A stretch of DNA of 64,000 nucleotides from CG2-30-46-19 sp034414555 (GCA_034414555.1 DAOUMA010000010.1:47815-111814); one strand, 5' to 3'. Shown: positions 34,175-42,530, counted from the first letter of the stretch. Program-made: numbers and translations. Notes: generated from the letters alone by a model not told the origin.

Positions 34175-34936
34175 ATGTCGTTGCTTATTTATTTTATCAT
34201 CGCTATAGTAGTGATAATACTGCTATCAGCAGCTATCAGAGTTGTTCAAGAATATGAACGAGGAGCAGTTTTTCGCCTGGGGAGGTTTGTTGGTCTCAGA
34301 GGTCCGGGGCTTGTTTTCCTTATCCCGTTCATTGAGCGGATGATGAGGGTTGACCTTCGGGTAATCACCATGGATGTTCCGGCACAAGAATGCATCACCA
34401 GGGATAACGTTACGGTTAAAGTTGATGCGGTGATTTACTTTCGTGTCGTCGATGCTTCGGATGCAGTGCTGAAAGTGCTTGATTACATCAAGGCAACTTC
34501 GCTGCTTGCTACCACTACCTTGAGAAATGTGGTGGGGCAATCCGAAATGGATGAGTTGTTAGCCCAGCGAGACAAGCTCAATGAGAAGATACAAGCGGTG
34601 GTAGATGAGGGGACGAATCCCTGGGGGATAAAGGTAAGCATGGTTGAGGTTAAGGATGTGGAGATGCCAGATACAATGAAGCGGGCAATGGCAGCACAGG
34701 CTGAGGCGGAAAGGGAAAGGAGAGCCAAGGTTGTTCATGCTGAAGGTGAATACCAAGCAGCGGAGAAACTGGCCGGGGCGGCAAAGGTCATCTCCACTCA
34801 ACCAATAGCGTTACAGCTTCGCTATCTGCAGACATTAGCCAGTATTGCTACAGAAAGGACAAACACTATACTGTTCCCCTTGCCGATAGATATGGTGGCA
34901 CCATTTCTGAGCCGAGGTAGCTCTGAGAAGAAATAA
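34175..34936 (+). CDS. slipin (SPFH/stomatin-like) membrane protein
   Basis: A 253-aa SPFH protein with a single N-terminal membrane segment (LIYFIIAIVVIILLSAAI) and the slipin core: VVQEYERGAVFRLGRFVGL, GPGLVFLIPFIE, and VDLRVITMDVPAQECITRDN in order. The coiled-coil region 180-215 (AMAAQAEAERERRAKVVHAE) promotes ring oligomers. Such proteins organise membrane microdomains and are substrates or partners of NfeD. The ATG has a perfect AAAGGAGGGA site 12 nt upstream. It is co-transcribed with both NfeD genes. Confidence 0.93.
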   Translation: MSLLIYFIIAIVVIILLSAAIRVVQEYERGAVFRLGRFVGLRGPGLVFLIPFIERMMRVDLRVITMDVPAQECITRDNVTVKVDAVIYFRVVDASDAVLKVLDYIKATSLLATTTLRNVVGQSEMDELLAQRDKLNEKIQAVVDEGTNPWGIKVSMVEVKDVEMPDTMKRAMAAQAEAERERRAKVVHAEGEYQAAEKLAGAAKVISTQPIALQLRYLQTLASIATERTNTILFPLPIDMVAPFLSRGSSEKK

Positions 34937-34954
34937 ATTCGGTAAGGGATAGTT

Positions 34955-36610
34955 GTGGCCAGCAACAGCAAGTCGGGATGGCGTGAGAGTATATTAGCTC
35001 CGTTGCTGAAGAAGCATACTGAGCGACAGGATAAATTCGAGAACAGCTCAGGCATAGAGCTAGACGCTCTATATTGTCCTGAAGATGTAGCTGATATTCA
35101 TTACGCTCAGGAGTTAGGATATCCTGGGGAATATCCTTTTACTCGTGGTGTCCAGCCTAATATGTATCGCGGCAGGATATGGACAATACGCCAGTATGCT
35201 GGATTCGGAACTGCTGAGGAGACTAACCAGAGGTATCACTACCTCTTGAGCCAGGGTCAAACCGGGTTGAGCGTTGCCTTCGATTTGCCCACACAAATTG
35301 GATACGATTCAGATCACCCCCTGGCTAGAGGGGAAGTTGGCAAGGTGGGTGTGGCGATAGACAGCTTGCAGGATATGGAGGTCCTGTTTCAAGGCATTCC
35401 CTTAGATAAGGTCAGCACTTCGATGACTATAAATTCTACCGCTTCTATTTTGCTTGCCATGTATTTAGTTCTGGGAAGGAGACAAGGTGTTGAGGCAGCT
35501 AAATTGAATGGTACTATTCAAAACGATGTGCTCAAAGAATATGTCGCTCGGGGAACATATATCTTTCCCCCACGTCCTTCAATGAGATTGACTACAGACA
35601 TATTCGCTTACTGTGCTGAAAATGTTCCTCGCTGGAACACTATCAGCGTTAGTGGTTACCATATGAGGGAAGCGGGATGCACTGCTGCTCAGGAGGTTGG
35701 TTTTACGTTAGCTAATGGCATTGCCTATGTGCAGGCAGCTATTGATAACGGACTGGATGTAGATGCCTTTGCCCCGCGGGTCTCTTTCTTCTTCGATAGC
35801 CACCTTAATTTCTTTGAGGAGATTGCCAAATTCAGGGCGGCTCGTCGTCTCTGGGCGAGGATAATGAAGGGGAGATTCAGGGCTAAAGACCAGCGTTCCT
35901 GGATGCTCCGCTTCCATACCCAAACCGCGGGATGCACCCTTACGGCACAACAACCATATAATAATATTGTCAGGACTGCCATCGAGGCTCTGTCAGCGAT
36001 ATTGGGAGGCACACAATCATTGCATACTAATTCCTTTGACGAAGCTTACTGGACGCCTTCGGAAGAAGCGGTGACCATTGCGGTGCGAACACAGCAATTG
36101 CTGGCTTATGAAAATGGCGTTGCCGATGTTGTTGACCCTGCTGGTGGCTCCTATTACCTGGAATCTCTTACCAATAAACTGGAGAAACAAGCCGTTGATT
36201 ACATTGCTAAAATCGATGACTTTGGAGGTGCTGTAGCGGCTATCGAGCAAGGATATCAGCAAAGGGAAATTCAACAATCTTCCTATAAATATCAAAAGAT
36301 GGTGGAAGAGGGAAAGCAAAAAATAGTGGGGGTGAATGACTTTGTCACCGGGGAATCTAAGATAGCCAGCACGCTGAGGGTCAAGCCGGAGACAGAGGCG
36401 AAGCAAAAAGGAAGGTTGGCAAAGCTTAAGAAGGAAAGGGATAATGGCAAAGCAAAACAAACTTTGAATAGGTTGGAGGAAGTAGCGCGGGGCAAAGGAA
36501 ATACCATGCCCCCGATTATCGAATGTGTGGAAGCTTATGCCACCATAGGGGAGATATGTGATGTGTTACGCAATGTTTTCGGGGTTCAAAGGGAATTTTT
36601 ATTTTTCTAA
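34955..36610 (+). CDS. methylmalonyl-CoA mutase, large subunit
   Basis: A 551-aa TIM-barrel subunit that, with the B12-binding subunit, interconverts methylmalonyl-CoA and succinyl-CoA. RGVQPNMYRGRIWTIRQYAG near residue 60 and SMRLTTDIFAYC near 208 form the CoA-ester pocket; the latter keeps the Arg that contacts the carboxylate. RFHTQTAGCTLTAQQPYNN lies near 311. The RGVQPNMYRGR version matches the split enzymes common in archaea and Chloroflexota. Start is GTG. It is followed with one-base overlap by the epimerase, so propionyl/methylmalonyl metabolism is the likely role. No MeaB chaperone is seen here. Confidence 0.93.
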   Translation: MASNSKSGWRESILAPLLKKHTERQDKFENSSGIELDALYCPEDVADIHYAQELGYPGEYPFTRGVQPNMYRGRIWTIRQYAGFGTAEETNQRYHYLLSQGQTGLSVAFDLPTQIGYDSDHPLARGEVGKVGVAIDSLQDMEVLFQGIPLDKVSTSMTINSTASILLAMYLVLGRRQGVEAAKLNGTIQNDVLKEYVARGTYIFPPRPSMRLTTDIFAYCAENVPRWNTISVSGYHMREAGCTAAQEVGFTLANGIAYVQAAIDNGLDVDAFAPRVSFFFDSHLNFFEEIAKFRAARRLWARIMKGRFRAKDQRSWMLRFHTQTAGCTLTAQQPYNNIVRTAIEALSAILGGTQSLHTNSFDEAYWTPSEEAVTIAVRTQQLLAYENGVADVVDPAGGSYYLESLTNKLEKQAVDYIAKIDDFGGAVAAIEQGYQQREIQQSSYKYQKMVEEGKQKIVGVNDFVTGESKIASTLRVKPETEAKQKGRLAKLKKERDNGKAKQTLNRLEEVARGKGNTMPPIIECVEAYATIGEICDVLRNVFGVQREFLFF

Positions 36611-37020
36611 TGGGAGGGAAGGTGGTTAGAGGAATTGGGCACGTAGCTATTTTAGTAGGTAACTTAGATGAAACCATCAAGCTTTACCAGAAATTGTTTG
36701 GCGCAACAGCAAGCGAGGTTAAAGTTATTCCTGAGCAGGGAGTGAAGACAGCCATGCTTGATACAGGTGGTGATGCTAAGCTTGAGATTCTGGAGCCGCT
36801 TCCAGGCGGTAACATGGAGAAGATTCTGGAGAAGAGGGGGGAGGGGGTGCATCACGTATGCCTTGAGGTTGATAATGTTGAACAAGCACTTGATTTCCTT
36901 TCCGGGAATGGGGTTAGCTTGATTGACCGGAAAGCGCGCCGCGGTGTAGAAGGCATGGTTGCCTTTATTCACCCTAAGTCGACCAAAGGCGTCCTTGTTG
37001 AGCTTTGCCAGAAGTATTGA
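36610..37020 (+). CDS. mce: methylmalonyl-CoA epimerase
   Basis: A 136-aa vicinal-oxygen-chelate protein that interconverts (R)- and (S)-methylmalonyl-CoA. GIGHVAILVGNLDETIKLY begins the first module with the metal His, and GVHHVCLEVDNVEQALDFL near residue 78 begins the second. VELCQKY at the end holds the final metal-binding Glu. Its ATG overlaps the mutase stop by one base and the small subunit follows 10 nt later. This guarantees the three are made together. Confidence 0.94.
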   Translation: MGGKVVRGIGHVAILVGNLDETIKLYQKLFGATASEVKVIPEQGVKTAMLDTGGDAKLEILEPLPGGNMEKILEKRGEGVHHVCLEVDNVEQALDFLSGNGVSLIDRKARRGVEGMVAFIHPKSTKGVLVELCQKY

Positions 37021-37030
37021 GGGGTCAGCT

Positions 37031-37441
37031 ATGCCGGGCAAGACTAGAATTCGTGTGCTGGTTGCCAAGCCAGGACTTGATGGACATGACCGTGGTGCTA
37101 AGGTAGTCGCCAGAGCATTACGCGATGCCGGTATGGAGGTAATTTACACCGGCATCCGACAGTCACCGGAGATGATTGTGAGGACAGCAGTTCAGGAGGA
37201 TGTGGACGTTGTTGGTTTGAGCATTTTATCTGGTGCTCATTTAGAACTTTTCCCGCCAGTAATGGAAGGTCTTAAAAAGGAAGGGAAGGGGGATGTTCTG
37301 GTCATCGCTGGTGGCATAATACCTGATGAGGATGTGTCTCCATTACAGCAAATTGGGGTAAAGGCGGTTTTTGGTCCGGGCACAAAAACAAGTGAATTGG
37401 TGACTTTCATAAAAGATGAGATAACCAGTAGACGGAAATAG
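37031..37441 (+). CDS. methylmalonyl-CoA mutase, cobalamin-binding subunit
   Basis: A 136-aa B12-binding domain protein. RVLVAKPGLDGHDRGAKVV contains the DxHxxG motif whose His coordinates cobalt; VVGLSILSGAHLELFPPVM and VIAGGIIPDEDVSPLQQIG complete the family signature. It pairs with the large subunit at 34955-36610. The ATG at 37031 fits the family start; an in-frame codon 72 nt upstream lies within the epimerase gene and is rejected. Confidence 0.95.
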   Translation: MPGKTRIRVLVAKPGLDGHDRGAKVVARALRDAGMEVIYTGIRQSPEMIVRTAVQEDVDVVGLSILSGAHLELFPPVMEGLKKEGKGDVLVIAGGIIPDEDVSPLQQIGVKAVFGPGTKTSELVTFIKDEITSRRK

Positions 37442-37592
37442 AGCAGAAGGCAAAATTCTAAATCCTAAATCCGAAACTCTAAACAATAACAAATGTTCAA
37501 AATCCCAATGATCAAAACAGTTTTGAGCTTTGAATTTAGATATTAAATTTTGTTTAGGATTTAGTGCTTAGAGTTTAGATTTTATATTTTTG
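37442..37592. repeat. AT-rich TTTAGG-type repeat tract
   Basis: CTAAATCCTAAATCCGAAAC, TTTAGGATTTAGTGCTTAG and variants fill the gap between the mutase operon and the FMN reductase. No gene seen. Confidence 0.7.
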
Positions 37593-38198
37593 ATGGCGAC
37601 TTTCTCTCCTTACCTTCTTGGTATAGCGGGCAGTCCACGTCGTAACGGTAACACTGACCTTCTGTTACAGCAAGCGCTGCATGGTGCTGCTGCCAAAGGG
37701 GCTCGAACAAAAACGGTCTGTTTAAGCGAGCTGAGTATATCTCCCTGTCGTCATTGTGACCAATGTTTAGCAGAAGGCAGGTGTGCCATAGAAGATGATA
37801 TGCCATGGCTGTCGGTGGAATTGAGGAGAAGCGACTTTATAATCCTCGCATCCCCGATATTCTTCATGGGAGTAACAGCGCAAACAAAGGCGATGATAGA
37901 CAGGTGCCAGGCATTATGGGTGATTAAGTATGTTCTTAAGCTTCCTGTGGCTCTCAATTATAGGGGGAAACGTAAGGGACTGTTTATCTCGGTGGGCAGT
38001 GGCATGTCTTCTAATTTATTCCAGCCTGCTATAGCTACAGTTAGAAGTTGGTTTGCCACATTGGATGTAGCTTACGGTGGTGAGTTGCTGTTCTCAGGGA
38101 TAGATAAGAAAGGGGATATAGTTAACCATTCTACAGCGCTCAAGGAAGCCTTTTTGGCGGGACAGAGACTGATTGAAGTTGACCAAGAAGGAGGGTAG
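37593..38198 (+). CDS. flavodoxin-fold NAD(P)H-dependent FMN reductase
   Basis: A 201-aa protein of the NADPH-dependent FMN reductase/flavodoxin-like group. LGIAGSPRRNGNTDLLLQQA near residue 8 binds FMN phosphate. CRHCDQCLAEGRC near 51 is a cysteine cluster typical of iron-sulfur flavoproteins, and LASPIFFMGVTAQTKAMIDR near 84 is the second FMN loop. It could carry an Fe-S cluster and act as an electron carrier. The ATG at 37593 sits in an AT-rich repeat with no clear ribosome site. tRNA-Val lies just downstream. Confidence 0.88.
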   Translation: MATFSPYLLGIAGSPRRNGNTDLLLQQALHGAAAKGARTKTVCLSELSISPCRHCDQCLAEGRCAIEDDMPWLSVELRRSDFIILASPIFFMGVTAQTKAMIDRCQALWVIKYVLKLPVALNYRGKRKGLFISVGSGMSSNLFQPAIATVRSWFATLDVAYGGELLFSGIDKKGDIVNHSTALKEAFLAGQRLIEVDQEGG

Positions 38199-38217
38199 TT
38201 GCTACAATTGCCGTGTT

Positions 38218-38293
38218 GGGCGGTTAGCTCAGTGGTTAGAGCGCTGCGTTGACATCGCAGAGGTCACTGGTTCAAGTCCAGTATCGCCCACCA
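38218..38293 (+). tRNA. tRNA-Val (GAC)
   Basis: Cloverleaf with acceptor GGGCGGT/ATCGCCC, anticodon loop TTGACAT (anticodon GAC) and T arm CACTGGTTCAAGTCCAGTA; CCA is encoded. It lies 19 nt after the FMN reductase gene. Confidence 0.93.
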
Positions 38294-38390
38294 TTTGTAT
38301 TTAGTGGGAGTAAATCGGTCGACAAGTCTTTAAGGAAATTCTTTTTTCTGCTATCCTTCCCTCTTTGGCAAGGTTTTTTATTTAGTTTGG

Positions 38391-40133
38391 ATGAAAAGCG
38401 AGAGTTTAAACAAAAAGCCAAGTGACTGGCTGGAGAGGATGCGGCACTCAGCCGCTCATGTTCTGGCTGAGGCAGTCGAGTCTCTTTTTCCGGAGGCTAA
38501 ATTTGGCATTGGACCATCTATTGAGGACGGCTTTTACTACGATTTCGATTTGCCACGTTCGTTGACTCCTGAAGACTTACCTGTTATCGAGGATGGGATG
38601 AGGGCAATCATTGTCCAGGATGTGCCATTTATCAAGGAAGAGGTAAGTAAGGAGGAGGCACGCAAGATTTTTGCCAGGCAGCCTTATAAGCTGGAGCTTA
38701 TCGATGAGATTCCTGACGAAAAAGTGAGTATTTATAACCAGGGTTCGTTTACCGATTTATGCCGTGGTCCCCATGTTGCTTCTACGGGGGAGATAAAAGC
38801 GTTCAAGCTTACTCATATAGCGGGAGCTTACTGGCGGGGCGACGAAAAGCGCCCTATGTTGCAGAGAATTTACGGTGTAGCTTTCGAGAGTGAAGCGGAG
38901 CTTGCGGATTACCTGGCTCGCCAGGCTGAAGCGATGAGGAGAGACCACCGAAGGCTGGGAAGGGAGCTCGACCTTTTTAGCATACATGAGGAAATTGGAC
39001 CAGGACTCATCTGCTGGCATCCTAAAGGCGCCGTGATACGGGGAGTAATAGAAGATTTCTGGAAGAGAGAACATATCAAACGAGGTTATGAGATTGTTTA
39101 CACCCCTCATATTGCCAAGCTGGATTTGTGGAAGCAAAGCGGGCACTGGGAATTCTACCGTGATTACCTGTATTCACCGATGGAGGTTGAAGGGCAGCAA
39201 TACATCATAAAGCCGATGAACTGTTTGGGACATATTCTGATTTACAACAGCCGAATACGCAGCTATCGCCATTTGCCGTTGAGATATGCTGAGTTGGGCA
39301 CGGTATATCGCTATGAGAGAGCCGGTGTCCTGTATGGGCTAGCCCGAGTAAGGGGTTTCACTCAGGACGATGCCCACATTTTCTGTCGTCCTGACCAGAT
39401 TGAGGAAGAGGTAGCTGGCGTGGTCAAACTGGCGCAATTTATGATGTCCACCTTTGGCTTTAAGGAATATGACCTGCTATTATCTACGAAGCCTGAAAAA
39501 TATACTGGAACGGTGGAGATGTGGGATAAAGCTACCGAGTCCTTAAGGCATGTACTGGAGGGACTTGAATTGCCGTACAAGGTAGACCCTGGTGAAGGTG
39601 TTTTTTATGGTCCTAAGATAGATATTAAGCTCCGGGATGCTGTGGGACATGCCTGGCAAGGTCCTACGATACAGGTTGATTTTAACTTGCCACTGCGGTT
39701 TAATGTTTGCTACATTGGTGAGGATGGTAAGGAATATCAAACAATAATGATACATCGCACAGTGTTGGGCAGTATGGAGCGATTTTTGGCGTGTCTTATT
39801 GAGCATTATGGTGGTGCTTTTCCGGTGTGGCTTTCACCAGTGCAGGCGACGATAATTCCCATAGCGGACCGCCATAATGATTATGCTCATCAAATAGGGA
39901 GCGAACTTGAGGAAGAGGGGATTCGCAGCGAGGTTGATGACCGTGTAGAAAGGATGAACTTGAAAATAAGAGAAGCGCAATTGGAGAAGGTTCCCTATAT
40001 GATTGTGGTTGGTGATGAGGAGGTAGCTTCAACTGGTGTGTCGCTTCGGTTAAGAAATGGACAGGATGCCGGGCAGAAGTCTCTCTCGGAGGTAAAAGCG
40101 ATAATAAAGGCGGATATCAAAGCTTATAGGTGA
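38391..40133 (+). CDS. thrS: threonine--tRNA ligase, short form without TGS domain
   Basis: A 580-aa class II synthetase charging tRNA-Thr. It begins directly with the editing domain (RHSAAHVLAEAV near 17 holds the HxxxH motif; FTDLCRGPHV near 120). Catalytic motifs follow: KPMNCLGHI near 276 with a zinc Cys, YELGTVYRYERAGVL-like sequence near 300, and IHRTVLGSMERFL near 454. The anticodon domain is complete. The ubiquitin-like TGS domain found at the N-terminus of most bacterial ThrS is missing; several lineages have this short form. It heads the thrS-infC-rpmI-rplT-pheST block. Confidence 0.94.
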   Translation: MKSESLNKKPSDWLERMRHSAAHVLAEAVESLFPEAKFGIGPSIEDGFYYDFDLPRSLTPEDLPVIEDGMRAIIVQDVPFIKEEVSKEEARKIFARQPYKLELIDEIPDEKVSIYNQGSFTDLCRGPHVASTGEIKAFKLTHIAGAYWRGDEKRPMLQRIYGVAFESEAELADYLARQAEAMRRDHRRLGRELDLFSIHEEIGPGLICWHPKGAVIRGVIEDFWKREHIKRGYEIVYTPHIAKLDLWKQSGHWEFYRDYLYSPMEVEGQQYIIKPMNCLGHILIYNSRIRSYRHLPLRYAELGTVYRYERAGVLYGLARVRGFTQDDAHIFCRPDQIEEEVAGVVKLAQFMMSTFGFKEYDLLLSTKPEKYTGTVEMWDKATESLRHVLEGLELPYKVDPGEGVFYGPKIDIKLRDAVGHAWQGPTIQVDFNLPLRFNVCYIGEDGKEYQTIMIHRTVLGSMERFLACLIEHYGGAFPVWLSPVQATIIPIADRHNDYAHQIGSELEEEGIRSEVDDRVERMNLKIREAQLEKVPYMIVVGDEEVASTGVSLRLRNGQDAGQKSLSEVKAIIKADIKAYR

Positions 40134-40141
40134 ATCGCACT

Positions 40142-40158
40142 GGAGGTAATGAGGCATA
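40142..40158 (+). promoter_or_regulatory. ribosome site and AUA start codon of infC
   Basis: GGAGGT (40142-40147) is followed 8 nt later by ATA (40156-40158) in the infC frame. An in-frame TGA at 40150-40152 blocks any earlier start. The ATG at 40149 is out of frame and stops after four codons. Confidence 0.75.
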
Positions 40159-40713
40159 GTTAAACGATTACGGGTTAATCTGCAAATCAGAGCCAGCAAT
40201 ATTCGTCTCATTGGTGAGGAGGGGGAGCAATTAGGAGTAATGCCATTATCCCGGGCGATGCAGATTGCTCGAGAGCATGAGCTTGATTTAGTGGAGGTGG
40301 CACCGACGGTGAGTCCGCCAGTGTGTAAGCTTCTTGACTATGGGAAGTATAAATATGAGCAAACTAAGAAAGAACGCAGAGCAAAGAAAGGCCAAAGGGT
40401 CGGGTTACTCAGAGAAGTTCGGCTGAGACCGAAGATAGAAGAGCATGATTTGCAGGGAAAGATTAAGATAACCAGGAAGTTGTTAATGGAAGGTAATAAA
40501 GTGAAGGTCAGGGTGAGATTCAGAGGACGTGAGAGGATTTATCCTGAGATGGGGATGAAAGTGCTCCAGAAGTTAACCGAATCTTTAAAGGATGTGGCCG
40601 TGGTGAGCAACTGGTCTACCGGGGAAGCCAGGAATATGTTTGCTGTTCTTGCCCCCGTCTCCCGAGAAAAATCTAAAGAGGTGAAATCAAATGCCAAAGC
40701 TCAAAACGCATAA
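40156..40713 (+). CDS. infC: translation initiation factor IF-3
   Basis: IF-3 binds the 30S subunit and rejects wrong initiators. Reading from ATA at 40156 gives a full-length 185-aa protein whose N-terminus RLRVNLQIRASNIRLIGEEG matches the IF-3 N-domain. Starting at the first in-frame ATG (40240) would delete 28 residues of that domain. A perfect ribosome site serves the ATA. IF-3 genes of other bacteria use rare start codons (AUU in E. coli) for feedback control, so an AUA start here is believable. The C-domain ends in a basic/acidic tail. It overlaps rpmI by 23 nt. Confidence 0.93.
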   Translation: MVKRLRVNLQIRASNIRLIGEEGEQLGVMPLSRAMQIAREHELDLVEVAPTVSPPVCKLLDYGKYKYEQTKKERRAKKGQRVGLLREVRLRPKIEEHDLQGKIKITRKLLMEGNKVKVRVRFRGRERIYPEMGMKVLQKLTESLKDVAVVSNWSTGEARNMFAVLAPVSREKSKEVKSNAKAQNA

Positions 40714-40888
40714 AGGGGCAAAAAGTCGTTTCCAGGTAACTGGCAGTGGTAAGATTATGCGCACCAAATGTGGCAAAAGCCACTTTAGGCGGAGAAAAGC
40801 TCCTAGAACCAAACGACTTTATGATGAAATGTTACCGGTATCTCATGCAGACCAGAAGCGTATTAAAAGGCTATTGCCTTACAGGTAA
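40691..40888 (+). CDS. rpmI: 50S ribosomal protein L35
   Basis: A 65-aa basic protein with the L35 signature MPKLKTHKGAKSRFQVTGSG at the start and KIMRTKCGKSHFRRRKAPRT in the middle. It overlaps the infC end by 23 nt, and its ribosome site (AAAGAGGTGA) lies in infC. It belongs to the conserved infC-rpmI-rplT group. Confidence 0.96.
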   Translation: MPKLKTHKGAKSRFQVTGSGKIMRTKCGKSHFRRRKAPRTKRLYDEMLPVSHADQKRIKRLLPYR

Positions 40889-40900
40889 TCAGGAGGGATT

Positions 40901-41074
40901 ATGGAACCGAGGTTATTGTTTATCGGAGCAGTAGTGAGTGGACTTGGAATAGCCGGGCTAATCAGCTATTGTGCTTTCCATGTACCTAAACAATGGGGCA
41001 TTGCTGGTTTATTTTTTCTATTGGTGGGGATTGCATTATTGGCAGTTTATTTTATTACTGAAAGAAGAAGGTGA
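40901..41074 (+). CDS. small two-TM membrane protein (57 aa)
   Basis: An ATG with an excellent AGGAGGG site opens a 57-codon frame between rpmI and rplT. It encodes two hydrophobic helices: LLFIGAVVSGLGIAGLISYC and, after the loop AFHVPKQWG, IAGLFFLLVGIALLAVYFI. It ends in the basic tail TERRR. Spacing is 12 nt from rpmI and 26 nt from rplT, so it is translated in the ribosomal operon. I know no member of this operon with such a product. The codon pattern and clean topology favour a real protein. Confidence 0.78.
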   Translation: MEPRLLFIGAVVSGLGIAGLISYCAFHVPKQWGIAGLFFLLVGIALLAVYFITERRR

Positions 41075-41100
41075 AGCATTATATAAGGTAAGGAGGAAAT

Positions 41101-41469
41101 TTGCCACGAGCTAGAAGCGGGAAGGTTACTCACAGACGGCATAAAAAGGTGCTCCAGCTGACCAAGGGGCAGCGAGCTACCAGACATACCCTGTATCGTC
41201 GGGCTCATGAAGCGATGCTTCACTCTTTATATTATAGCTATCAGCATCGTCGTGAGCGGAAGGGCGATTTCAGGAGGTTATGGATTATTCGCATTAATGC
41301 TGCAGCGCGTGCCAATGGGCTTTCATACGGTCAATTTATTGGTTTGTTGAAAAAGGCGAATACGGGGCTAAACAGGAAGGTGTTGGCAGATATGGCAGTT
41401 AGAAGCCCTGAAGATTTTGCCAAATTGGTGGATTCAATAAAAGGGATTGCTTCGCTCCGCTCGCAATGA
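41101..41469 (+). CDS. rplT: 50S ribosomal protein L20
   Basis: A 122-aa rRNA-binding protein needed early in 50S assembly. PRARSGKVTHRRHKKVLQLT begins the basic N-terminal extension, and RLWIIRINAAARANGLSYGQ is the globular signature. Start is TTG with AAGGAGGAAA upstream. The final residues GIASLRSQ and the stop come from a REP repeat in reverse orientation, so the native C-terminus has probably been replaced. pheS begins four bases inside its end. Confidence 0.95.
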   Translation: MPRARSGKVTHRRHKKVLQLTKGQRATRHTLYRRAHEAMLHSLYYSYQHRRERKGDFRRLWIIRINAAARANGLSYGQFIGLLKKANTGLNRKVLADMAVRSPEDFAKLVDSIKGIASLRSQ

Positions 41470-41473
41470 CATT
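41446..41473 (+). repeat. REP unit at the rplT-pheS junction
   Basis: GGATTGCTTCGCTCCGCTCG followed by CAATGACA. The TGA is the rplT stop, and the overlapping ATG at 41466 is the pheS start. Confidence 0.88.
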
Positions 41474-42524
41474 GCCTACTAAAGCAGTGCTACAGCAACT
41501 GGAACAAATTCAAAAACAAGCTTCTGAAGAGCTGGAAAAGGTAAATGACTCCAAGGAACTCCAGTTATGGAAGGCTCGTTACCTGGGCAGGAAAAGCAAG
41601 CTAACTCGCATTCTGAGGTCTTTGGCTACCTTGCCATTGGAGGAGCGGCGAAAAGCAGGTGTTCGAGGTAATGAAGTTAAGAATATTCTGGAATTAAGTC
41701 TCGCCGAACGGGAAAAGATTTTAGAGGAAGCCCGAATTGCTTCCTCTTTGGAATATAAGAAGTTAGACGTCACCTTGCCCGGTCAGCCTCCCTCAGTGGG
41801 TCGGCTTCACCCCATCACGCAAACGCTAGACGAGGTTTGCGATATTTTTAAAGGCATGGGGTTCCAGGTGGTTGAGGGTCCTGATGTGGAATGGGATTAC
41901 TACAATTTTGAAGCGTTGAATATTCCTCAGGAGCATCCGGCGAGAGATATGTTTGCCACATTATGGGTGGATGCTGAGGTGGGGGGTGGCAAAGCGAGAC
42001 TTTTACGCACTCACACTTCACCCGCACAGATCAGGGTTATGGAAGAAAAGCAGCCTCCGATAAGGGTAATAGTGCCCGGGCGATGTTATAGATATGAAGC
42101 AACTGATGCTACTCATGAATCAATGTTTTATCAAGTTGAAGGGTTAGCCATAGATAAAAATATCACCATGGCTGATTTGAAAGGGACATTGTTTGAGTTC
42201 TGTCGCTGTCTTTTTGGCGAGGAGAGGAAGGTTCGCTTTCGGTGTGATTATTTTCCCTTTGTCGAGCCTGGTGCTGAGGTAGCTATTGAATGTTTAGCTT
42301 GCCATGGTGCTGGCTGTCGGGTATGTGGCTATACCGGGTGGGTTGAAATTCTTGGTGCTGGCATGGTGCATCCTGATGTGCTCAGGCGTGGTGATATTGA
42401 CCCTGAAGTTTATAGTGGTTTTGCCTTTGGTATGGGGGTGGAGCGTATGCCTATGCTCCGCTATGGCATCGATGACATTCGCCTTTTTTATGGGAACGAC
42501 CTCAGGTTCTTAAAGCAGTTCTAG
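41466..42524 (+). CDS. pheS: phenylalanine--tRNA ligase, alpha subunit
   Basis: A 352-aa class II subunit with the N-terminal coiled coil (1-95) that contacts tRNA-Phe. The catalytic core shows GFQVVEGPDVEWDYYNFEAL near residue 130, LLRTHTSPAQIRVM near 180, YRYEATDATHESMFYQVEGL near 212, and a zinc-like cluster CLACHGAGCRVCG near 276. GFAFGMGVERMPMLRYG is motif 3. Its ATG lies in a REP repeat and overlaps the rplT stop (ATGA). pheT follows after 6 nt. No ribosome site is obvious, so coupling to rplT is likely. Confidence 0.96.
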   Translation: MTLPTKAVLQQLEQIQKQASEELEKVNDSKELQLWKARYLGRKSKLTRILRSLATLPLEERRKAGVRGNEVKNILELSLAEREKILEEARIASSLEYKKLDVTLPGQPPSVGRLHPITQTLDEVCDIFKGMGFQVVEGPDVEWDYYNFEALNIPQEHPARDMFATLWVDAEVGGGKARLLRTHTSPAQIRVMEEKQPPIRVIVPGRCYRYEATDATHESMFYQVEGLAIDKNITMADLKGTLFEFCRCLFGEERKVRFRCDYFPFVEPGAEVAIECLACHGAGCRVCGYTGWVEILGAGMVHPDVLRRGDIDPEVYSGFAFGMGVERMPMLRYGIDDIRLFYGNDLRFLKQF

Positions 42525-42530
42525 GGGAAG

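Noticed and set aside
40240..40242. ATG at 40240 as the infC start
   Set aside because: It would remove the conserved first strands of the IF-3 N-domain, which are encoded in frame directly after a strong ribosome site.
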